A stretch of 64,000 nt of DNA from positions 128,056-192,055 of the forward strand of contig MU006090.1 in assembly GCA_010093705.1 (NCBI GenBank). Direction: 5' to 3'. Both the position numbers and the translations under genes were made by a program. The DNA is from Patellaria atrata CBS 101060. Taxonomy: Eukaryota; Ascomycota; Dothideomycetes; Patellariales; Patellariaceae. Of this stretch, positions 53,982-64,000 are shown piece by piece (the first letter of the stretch is position 1; every line of letters starts with the position of its first letter). The notes under the pieces were generated by a model. The model was not told the DNA's origin. It searched no databases and saw only the letters and a program-made list of their open reading frames with translations.

Positions 53982-56081
53982 ATGCCAATTCACATTCAGC
54001 CCCTCAGAAAACGACGAAAAGTCAAATTTGTTTCAAAAATGTCCTCATCCGAGAAGAGCTCGATAGATTCAGCAACGCAGACTTTAGAAGAACTACTCAA
54101 TTCGACATTTCGTGTAGAGGAACTTCCCCCATCCCCATCGGATGAACAAGGAGAGATTTCAAATTCGCAAAAGAATAGATATTCTCCGATACCACGACTC
54201 TTTACCGAACTCCCACCAATAAGCGACTCACTTGTAACTGATAGCTCGAGAATCCAGGATGAGACATTAAGAGCTGTTCTCCCGTGGCTAACGTTACGAG
54301 GGAATCAAATCACCGACTTCAATTCTTTTGGCATACCGGCGCTACAGCGACGTTATCATGCCTCATTCCTCAACAGTGCGTTGGAGGATTATCCCTCTAA
54401 GTTCACCTTAATGGATGCGAGTAGACCATGGTTTATGTATTGGGCATTGGCGGGACTCTCTTTTCTCGGAGAGGATATTGACGAATATCGAGACAGGTAA
54501 GCAACGATCGAGGGATATCAAAGCTGAACTAGGTCCTTCAGAGGCTATTATTCATTTTGGAATGGACATATTTACAACCATAGTTCCCCTACTATTCCTT
54601 TGTCCACTGGAAATGCTTTTAACTTTTATCAATAGAACTATCTATACGTTGGACGCCTGTCAAAATCTCAGCGGAGGGTACGGAGGTGGACATGGTCACT
54701 ACGCTCATCTCGCAACTACTTATGCTACTGTATTAGCTCTATGTATGGTAGGAGGTAGGGATGCATACGACTCTATCGATCGTAAAGCCATGTATGTCTC
54801 TTTTCGACGCGTCCAAACTGCCCTGTACTAACCTCCGAAAGGTGGCATTGGATTGGAAGTATGAAGCAACGAGATGGTGGCTTCACCATGTGCACGGGGG
54901 GCGAGCAGGACGTGCGGTATGAAGGTTGTGTAATAGCACCATTGACTTGCCTTACTCACTCTCCGATAGAGGTGCATACTGTGCCATGACCATCATCGCC
55001 CTCCTTAATCTACCTCTAGACCTTCCTCCCGGTGCCCCCGCCAAAGTCCAAGGCCACGAGACTTTCCTCACCGGTCTCGGTAACTGGATATCGCGCTGTA
55101 CGTCCTGTCCTATCTCCTCGATCTACTTTTCTAACCGTCGTAGGCCAATCTTATGAAGGGGGGATAGGAGCCTCCCCCGGAAACGAGGCCCATGGCGCTT
55201 ACGCTTTCTGCGGCCTCGCCTGTCTCTGCATCATAGGGCCTCCGCACGAAACTATTCCAAAGTGCGTATCTTGCTTCTGCGCACTTTGCAGCTGATCTCC
55301 ACCCCAATCCCATTCTATCAAACGTCTTCCCTCCCCCTACCCCTAGACCTTTCCCTCAAAGCTCTCCCTTGAAATTCTTTTCTCACATTCGCTTCAGACC
55401 CATCCGTAAGCCACAATCCAACCGCGCTAACACCCACCAGGTACCTCGACATTCCCTCCCTTCTCTCCTGGATGTCATCTCGTCAACAAGCTCCAGAAGG
55501 CGGCTTCACCGGCCGCACTAACAAGCTGGTCGACGGCTGCTATAGCCATTGGGTTGGCGGCACTTGGACCTTGCTCGAAGCCGCACTCGCCGGCTCAAGC
55601 GGCGTAACCGACCCCATCATTGCGGGCGCAATTGAGAAGGGACTGTGGAGCCGCGAGGGTCTAACGAGATGGATCCTATGCGCGGCGCAGAATAAGAAGG
55701 GAGGGTTGAGGGATAAGCCGGGGAAGTGAGTTACCGACCCATCTTGTTTATCACGTTGGAGCTGGGAAGGCGTTTGTTTGCTAGATCTTCGCTTTGCTAA
55801 TGGCGTGTGGTAGACCACCTGATGCCTATCATAGCAATTACAACCTCGCTGGCCTCTCCGCCGCACAGCATCACTATACGTACGACCAGTCGTTCGAGAC
55901 GGCGTTAGAAGGTGCGCTTGAAGCACCGTTTAAGTGGGTTATTGGAAGACAGGAGCCGGAAGGGGAGGAGAAGGTGTGGGATCGAAGGGATGAGGTTGAG
56001 GATGTTCACCCTGTGTTTGTCGTGCCGTGGGGAGCGGCGGAGCTGATGAGGAGATATTTTGAGGGGAAGGTTGGATTTTGA
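53982..56081 (+). CDS. ram1: Protein farnesyltransferase subunit beta
   Basis: Seven exons (53982..54496, 54636..54791, 54842..54916, 54970..55097, 55144..55261, 55441..55725, 55814..56081) give 514 residues. Prenyltransferase repeats are visible: NLSGGYGGGHGHYAHLATTYA, QRDGGFTMCTGGEQDVRGAYC, QSYEGGIGASPGNEAHGAYAF, APEGGFTGRTNKLVDGCYSHWVGG and KKGGLRDKPGK. The zinc ligands are the Asp and Cys of VDGCYSHW and the His of DAYHSNYNLAGLS. With the alpha subunit it farnesylates CaaX proteins such as Ras and fungal pheromones. The end is extended and acidic. Intron 3 (50 bp) has TACTAAC only eight bases before an AAG acceptor. An alternative start is the methionine at residue 20. Confidence 0.95.
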
Positions 56082-56231
56082 GACATTGGCGATGGAGTAC
56101 TTTGCAGTAGGGTTGGTTTAGAGGCATTGCAGATCACACGCAGTTTGGAATACAATTACTTTCCAACTGAATAGGTTTAATATCTACTATCCTTCTCTTC
56201 CCATGCCTTTACACCCATCCTCAAACCCAGC

Positions 56232-57425
56232 TTAATGCCCAATGATATTCTTCGGCAAATATGGCTCCTCCAAATACTTAGCCTCCTCATCCGTCAACTC
56301 AACCCTCACATTCTCCACCGCCTGATCAATCCTCTCCTTACTACTCAACCCTATGATCGGCACCACACCCTGCTTGAGACACCACGCCGTCGCAACCGCA
56401 GTCATACTGACCCCCTTCTTCTTCGCCACTTCCTCCACCCTATCCACAATCGCCTTATCGACTTCCGTCTCCCTCGTCCTCATCATATTCTTCAGCGCCT
56501 TGTCTGTCTGCTCGCGCTTGGTGACGCGCTCGTCCCACGGTCTTGCCAACACGCCTCGGAAGATAGGCGACCAGGGGATGAGCCCGACGCCGGTATCTTT
56601 GCAGTACGGGATCATCTCGCGCTCTTCTTCGCGATAGAGGAGGTTGTAGAAGTTCTGCATGCTGATGAATTTATGCCAGTGGTTCTTTTCGGCGATGTTT
56701 TGTAGCGTTTGGAATTCCCAGGCATACATCTGATCACGGTTAGTCCCCATCCTTTGCTTGATCTCTTACGTTGGCTGATTTTGCGGGAGGTGGAATCACT
56801 TACAGACGAGGCCCCGATATACCTCACCTTCCCGCTCTCCACGACATCGTTGAGCGCCCTCATGATCTCCTCTCTCGGCGTCCCTCTGTCCAGCCTATGG
56901 ATCTGCAACACGTCTATATACGTCCCCAGCCTCTCCACACTCGCATCCACAGCATCAAGAATGTGCTTCCGGGACAAGCCCATCTGGTTCACGTATTCCC
57001 CATCGTTAGTCGAGACCGCCTGAATAGGTGGTTGTCCACCTTCAGGATCGACGCCAAAGTAGCATTTTGATAAAATGACGACTTTTTGCCGCGGGATATT
57101 ATATTTCTTGAGGGCTTTGCCGATGATCTTCTCGCTGAGGCCGTGGGAGTAGACGTCAGCTGTATCCCAGGTGTTGAGTCCGACTTTATACGCGTGCTCG
57201 AGGAGGGGAAGTGCTTCTTCTTCGTTGATAACCCAGTCTTGCCATTTGTCGGAACCGAAGGACATGGCACCTAGAATGACTTTGGAGACTTTGAGACCAG
57301 ATTTGCCCAAGCTGGTGAGGGTATTGTTAGCATTGAGGTGCTCCAAACCGCATGGCATTCCAATGAATTGTCTCCAGGCCGATATTTACTTACTTAACGT
57401 ATTGCATTTTCTTTTCTTCCGCCAT
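56232..57425 (-). CDS. Aldo-keto reductase
   Basis: Exons 57394..57425, 56804..57311 and 56232..56729 give 345 residues. The start is MAEEKKMQYV, then NLGKSGLKVSKVILGAMSFG. The AKR catalytic tetrad is present: Asp and Tyr in TWDTADVYSHG, Lys in VVILSKCYFG and His in DVLQIHRLD. NADPH-binding elements include IPWSPIFRGVLARPW and IIGLSSKERIDQAVENV. The family matches aryl-alcohol dehydrogenase and versiconal-hemiacetal-acetate-reductase-like fungal enzymes (AKR9 type). The first exon is only 32 nt; reading without it gives no suitable start. It converges with ram1, with 150 bp between stop codons. Confidence 0.92.
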
Positions 57426-58199
57426 AACTATTATCTAGTGTACAATACCTGTATATATTCTATAGATATGCTCCCCTAAGCTCTTACTTGAGTCTGGTAT
57501 CGATGGTATGGCTGAAGGTATATATATGGTACAATTGGACTCCAAAGGTCAAGACGTATTTTTGCCTCGACCATATTCGCTACACTCGTCATATATCGAT
57601 ATTATAAATGAACGGAGTTAATTGAGCCAATAGCCATGCTACACCCGAATCGCCATGACCCCCACTGCTAGCGTCATGATCGAGGCGGGGTTGGGTTCAG
57701 GTTCGCTGCTCGCCGTGTTCGGAAATCGGTATCAGTTGGGTGTAGTGTAGAGTACACCACGATTTAGTGCAATATTACTGCTTTAAGGATAAGAGGTTAG
57801 AGGTGCCGTCAGGATGATGAACCAATGTACTGAAAAATTGCAGTATGGATGACGGGAACTGGTTTCGTCTGGATCTGGTGGGAAAGTCAGCGAACGCTAA
57901 GACGCGGTACAGCACACAGCACAAAAGGGGGAGAAGCACCGTGCCATCAAGGTTGTCAGAATTTCACACAGAAAGAGTAGACATCAAGGTGATCAGTAGT
58001 AGCAAACCAAGGATTTCAAAAACCACATTTGTTCGGTTGCATGGGAACAAGTAGTGGTATCAGAACCTAAGCCTTACGGGCTTATATAAATTGTAAACTC
58101 AAGTAAGAAGCCAATCAATAAGTGCAGCCCACCCTAATACCGGTGCTCATAACGCCTAGCCGCTCAAGAGAGAACAACAGTAAATGACAAAGAAAGCAT
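57426..58199. other. Intergenic region between AKR and polyubiquitin genes
   Basis: It holds the AKR promoter and the polyubiquitin 3' flank. An open frame at 57845-58054 has no domain. No RNA gene is seen. Confidence 0.4.
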
Positions 58200-60099
<1,900 letters not shown>

Positions 60100-61670
60100 T
60101 CATACCGGCGGCTTTCGACCCCAGATAACGGGACTTAAAAAAGTTACATATCGATTAGTACTCAGCTTATCGGTGATGAGGCGTGAAGTTGATACTCACA
60201 TCAGGAAGTAAGCGTGAATTGCCCTGTTGTGCATATCATTACGCACTCTTGCGCAGTGCACTTCAACCTCTTCTTTTGTCCAACCCAAGACTCTGGTAAA
60301 TAATGCAAGTGAAAAACCTTGTAATCCATCTGTTATGTTGATTTCATTCCATCTACCAATCTCCTTAAGCTTCTTATCCTTGGGCCAAGGGTTCGTAGGG
60401 AAAACGAAGCTTCTTTCCTCTATGTCAACATACCCAATTTCTTCCATCCATTCCTTGAAAAATCTCGTTTGGTCCATGGGGCGACCCATTTTATTTGCTG
60501 CTTCTACCATTGTATTTCCCCACAGCTCGAGGTTGGTACCTTTCAAAGTATCATCCTCACAATTGCACGGAATGACATAGTCTTGGATCTCAAAATAACC
60601 TCCTGGTGCAAGTGCTCTACGGAAAGTCATCAATACGGGGAAAATATGGAGTTAGCAGGCTACGTACTCGAATGCGTACCGTAAAACGGTTCTCCAATCC
60701 TTGAAGCATCCACTCATAACTCGAGCATGAATGAGGTCAAATTTCTGGTCGAACAGCCATTCGTCCTCAGCATCGTCGATGATAAATCTCAAATTCGGGG
60801 GAACGCTGTGGGGAATTAGTAGAACAGTGGCCTGAAGCCTTTTGGTGGACTAACAAGGTTGGCTGGCTTGGTGAAAGATCCGTCCCAACAACCTTCCAAA
60901 GCAATTAGCACATCTCCTGCGAATTTCTAAGAACAGTCGTGTGAATTTTCGTACCTGACATTCTGGATATGCATCAGCTAATCTTATGTTAGTGATGATA
61001 TTCGAAGACTTCCTTAATCAGCCTATCTCACCCATGTCAACTGCCCATATCCCAGTCCCGGTTCCGATGTCCAGGCAATGTCGTGGATTGTCTCCGATGG
61101 GAGCAAAAAAGAGCTTATCATCAAACGTTATATTGAAGAGATGATGTTGAAGGTCTTCTCACCGGATTAGTAAAGAACAAACTGATTCGGCCAGATCGCA
61201 AACCTAATCGATCTGTTTCTTGCTGTAATAGATATCAGCAGAGGATCTCTATATTTTACGGTGAACATTAACATCATCATTAGGAAAGATGTACGAGCCA
61301 TCTTTATAAGCTACTTCAAGTTAGTTTTAATTCGACTGTTTCTAGAAGTTGGTCCATCACCACATACCATGATAGCTCCGCCCATGTTCCATTCTATATG
61401 CATAAATGCTTTCAGCTATAGACGTAGTGGTGCTCTGACTGATTCAATTCAGCTCTCCATTCGCAGGTCGGAAAGTAATGTTAACTTACGTCTCGTCTCC
61501 GAGGGCCGAATCACTGTCTGTCTAGAGAAAAGAATCAACGCAAGCTTGCAATCAGTTGGATCACACGAAGACAAGGTTTTCCGATTATACCAGTCGAGGC
61601 GTTGGCGTGGTTTTCTTACATCGACTTCTAACCCTTGACCTGGGGCCCAATTTTGGTCGTGGGCGGCCAT
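60100..61670 (-). CDS. LaeA-like SAM-dependent methyltransferase, intron-dense
   Basis: Eleven exons join in frame to 323 residues: 61620..61670, 61490..61521, 61368..61438, 61273..61310, 61204..61222, 61032..61154, 60955..60977, 60855..60892, 60680..60805, 60200..60616, 60100..60133. Landmarks are YKDGSYIFPNDD, the SAM-binding LDIGTGTGIWAVDMA, VVGTDLSPSQPTFVPPN (acidic motif II), FDLIHARVMSGCFKDW, LAPGGYFEIQDY and the family's closing WGRKPPV. This is the class of LaeA/TAM-like fungal methyltransferases, some of which sit in secondary-metabolite clusters; LaeA itself is a global regulator. Ten introns of 44-72 bp cut a 972-nt coding sequence, with exons of 19 and 23 nt. Three acceptors are AAG. 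The gene is divergent from a P450. Confidence 0.9.
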
Positions 61671-62856
61671 GATATTTCGCGTGATGGAATCAACTACAAG
61701 TAGTTCTAAGGTTGCAATGAACAGTCGAGGTATGGCGAATCAGGTGGGTCTCAGCTCAGCGCGTGAAAGTCTTATGACTTGAATGTTTCTACAAGTTCTA
61801 ATGGATTTTTATCAATTTTCTGGCCACCTAGCCTTCGAAGTCGTTATATGTCCAGATTCCGCATTCAGCATGGTGCAGTAGGTTAATTACGCACTTGGAT
61901 CGATTCACTTTCTCGTAGAGCATTCGTCATTAGAAGTATACCGCTCAGTTTTGTCGAGATCTGTTACACAGCGAGGCAGATGGCAGCATTGTACTCAAGA
62001 GTTACACCCGACCATGGGTACAAGGGCTTTTTCAGTCGACGTCACACGTGGACTTCATATCATGCTGGAACATACTATTTGCTCAAACGATTAGTAGGAT
62101 GGTCAGTACACGCTGTCGATAGTGGGCTCAATACATGCAGGCAGGCCATGCCAGGCCATTCAACCACGCCCCGACCTTGCATTCGGATTGCATTCGGCTC
62201 TTCCGCGATTAGATCAAGATGCACTAATGCGGCCCAGCCGAACCGAGAAGAGTTACGAATATCGGACGTCTTTACCTTAAGCTGCTCGGACGCGTGGATC
62301 ATCAGGGACCGGTAATCAAATATCACAATATAACTGGGTGAATTGAGTTGTTCCCTCGATCCCGATTACGTAGGTTTAAAGCACGCATTGCGGGAAACCC
62401 TGTGAAGAATATAGTCCTAGTTCTGACATCACAAAACTCTGTTTAGACTCCCAAGCTTCCTTTCCCCACTGTGGCTAACTGTCAAATGCCCTTGTCACAT
62501 TTATAACCAATTGTCGAGATTCTCGTGGTCTCCATTACAGTTTTCTGCTGCACTATCTATCATTCAGTCACTATTTTAACCTGCAAGAACCTGCATCTCG
62601 TGAGGCCTGGATTCAATGTTGAATATGCCGGCGGCCACTTCGTTCGTTGCCTTTTGTTTGTCTTTGACTAGTTTACCTTTTCTGATATATCATATACTAG
62701 ATAGTTTTATTTCTCCGAAACTGCAATCCAACAACGTGGGTTCTGTGTTGTATAGAGGATCAAAGACTAGTTCTACACAACTGAGGGGCTTTAGTGGCTC
62801 TCACTATCCCTGTTCGCCTATTTGACTGTTGGGTCTGAGTGCCAGTCTACTCGAGC
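61671..62856. other. Divergent promoter, methyltransferase / P450
   Basis: No confident gene. A frame at 62616-62825 begins with ATG and encodes a hydrophobic 69-residue peptide just upstream of the P450; it could be an upstream ORF or chance. TTTATAA near 62.50 kb is a possible promoter element for the rightward side. Confidence 0.45.
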
Positions 62857-64000
62857 ATGCTCTCTATTACATTTTCTGCTGCTATCCTTCTCTTCCTACT
62901 ATACATTGCTCGGGAAATCCGAGCCTACTACAACTTAAAACAATTTGGCGGACCATGGATAGTAGGTTTCTCAAGGATATGGCTCTACAGGTCCATCATG
63001 TCTGGCAGGATGAACATCCACTTCACCGAACTAAACGATAAATATGGTTCGTACAATTAACCGTTGCTTTGAGATGTGAGTATGTATGCTGATATCTAAA
63101 TAGGAAGCACTGCTCGGTCCGGGCCGAATCATCTAATGACATGCGATCCTGCGCTTATCCGCCGTATGAACGCCGTCAGGAGCTCCTACACGCGATCAGA
63201 GTGGTACAAGGGACTGCGCCTTCATCCTACAAGGGATAATATTACATCCTACAGAGATGAAGCTACACATATGCAGCTTCGGAACCAGATGGCACTGGGG
63301 GTATGCTATTTGTCCCTTTTATACCCTAATTAGTTAACAGGATTATAGTATTCTGGAAAAGAAAATCTATTCCTAGAGCAAGATATAGATAAGCGCTTAC
63401 TGCAATTGATTGATCTGATGAAGAGCAAATACACGTCTAGTAGTACGGAATATCGACCCTTTTGTCTCGCTCGTCTCACCACTTTCTTTACACTCGACGT
63501 TATCTCCACTGTCGCTTTTGGGAGAGCATTCGGCTTTCTCGAACGTGATGAGGACCACTTCGACTACATCAACCAACTCAATAAGTTCTTACCAGCCGTC
63601 ATGCTCTTCGGAAGCTATCCCGAACTCCAAAGTGTCATGCGGCTCCCCTTCATGCAAGCTCTTGCCCCTAAAGCCACCGATGCCGTCGGATTGGGTAAGG
63701 TAATGGGGTAAGTATCTCTCAATTATGATTATATGTTTCCCCTGCAATCTCACCAACTGACTTCAAACCTTAGCTTCGCCAAGGAAGTCGTGGCCGAACG
63801 CTTCGGTGCTAAACCCATCGTCCGCAAAGACATGCTCGGCTCTTTTCTCGCTCACGGCCTGTCCCAAGAGCAACTCGAGTCCGAGACCCTGACCCAGATC
63901 ACCGCTGGCTCCGACTCTAGCTCTACTGCCATCCGTATGACCATTTTCCTCATCACGACGAGCCCGCAGATCTACACGAAGCTGATGGCGGAGCTGGATG
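62857..64000 (+). CDS. Cytochrome P450 (partial, 3' end missing)
   Basis: Exons 62857..63046, 63104..63300, 63349..63707 and 63774..64000 (open to the edge) encode about 324 residues. An N-terminal membrane anchor (MLSITFSAAILLFLLYIA) is followed by FGGPWIVGFSR, then the fungal signature KYGSTARSGPNHLMTCDP and the B-C region RSSYTRSEWYKGLRL. VISTVAFGRAFGFLERDED precedes the I-helix oxygen-binding motif AGSDSSSTAIR. The ExxR and heme-cysteine loops lie beyond the window. The pattern resembles pisatin-demethylase-like and benzoate-hydroxylase-related fungal P450s; the substrate is unknown. The intact first two thirds suggest a working gene. It is head-to-head with a LaeA-like methyltransferase. 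Confidence 0.9.

Noticed and set aside
62616-62825. 69-residue hydrophobic frame as an extra P450 5' exon
   Set aside because: No donor joins it in frame to the P450, whose own ATG is followed by a complete membrane anchor.

Overview
This is nuclear DNA of a filamentous ascomycete (Pezizomycotina). Protein genes are split by many 45-70 bp GT-AG introns, often with CTAAC/TACTAAC branch points. The gene set includes an AA9 polysaccharide monooxygenase, Uds1 septation protein, AzgA purine permease, GPI-type GH76 mannanase, NuA3-type MYST acetyltransferase, LaeA-like methyltransferase and a P450. The class cannot be fixed from the window; a Leotiomycetes-like fungus is only a guess. I saw no rRNA, tRNA, CRISPR array, transposon or virus-derived element.

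Left part (1-22.6 kb): a divergent pair of flavoenzymes (amine-oxidase-like, cut by the window edge, and an FMO-like monooxygenase), then a secreted AA9 LPMO. Next come a MYST acetyltransferase head-to-head with the complex I subunit NDUFA1, a decayed arylamine N-acetyltransferase pseudogene, a Uds1 coiled-coil protein, an ING/PHD chromatin reader, an ACC-synthase-like PLP enzyme, the tRNA thiolase Ncs6/Ctu1 and a small secreted cysteine-containing protein.

Middle (22.6-46.5 kb): AzgA permease, GH76 mannanase, mitochondrial i-AAA protease Yme1, an Etp1/BRAP2 E3 ligase divergent from an Mdp1-type HAD phosphatase, an LRR protein, a universal-stress-protein-domain protein, an acidic single-pass membrane protein built from short repeats, and a dsRBD-like protein whose 5' end I could not close. 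From 46.5 to 49.8 kb the DNA is gene-poor.

Right part (49.8-64 kb): a stress-response A/B-barrel protein, an MFS transporter and a cupin form a compact small-molecule-type group. They are followed by the farnesyltransferase beta subunit Ram1, an aldo-keto reductase, polyubiquitin, an exceptionally intron-dense LaeA-like methyltransferase and, divergent from it, a P450 cut by the right edge. The last two may mark the border of a secondary-metabolism cluster.

Gene models were built by hand. Exon joins were accepted only when GT-AG sites, reading frame and conserved protein sequence agreed. Most conserved genes are housekeeping. The points most worth a second look are a 4-nt microexon in NDUFA1, the displaced copper histidine of the AA9 enzyme, the repeat-built acidic membrane protein, the intron-dense methyltransferase and the concentration of AAG splice acceptors in the right part.
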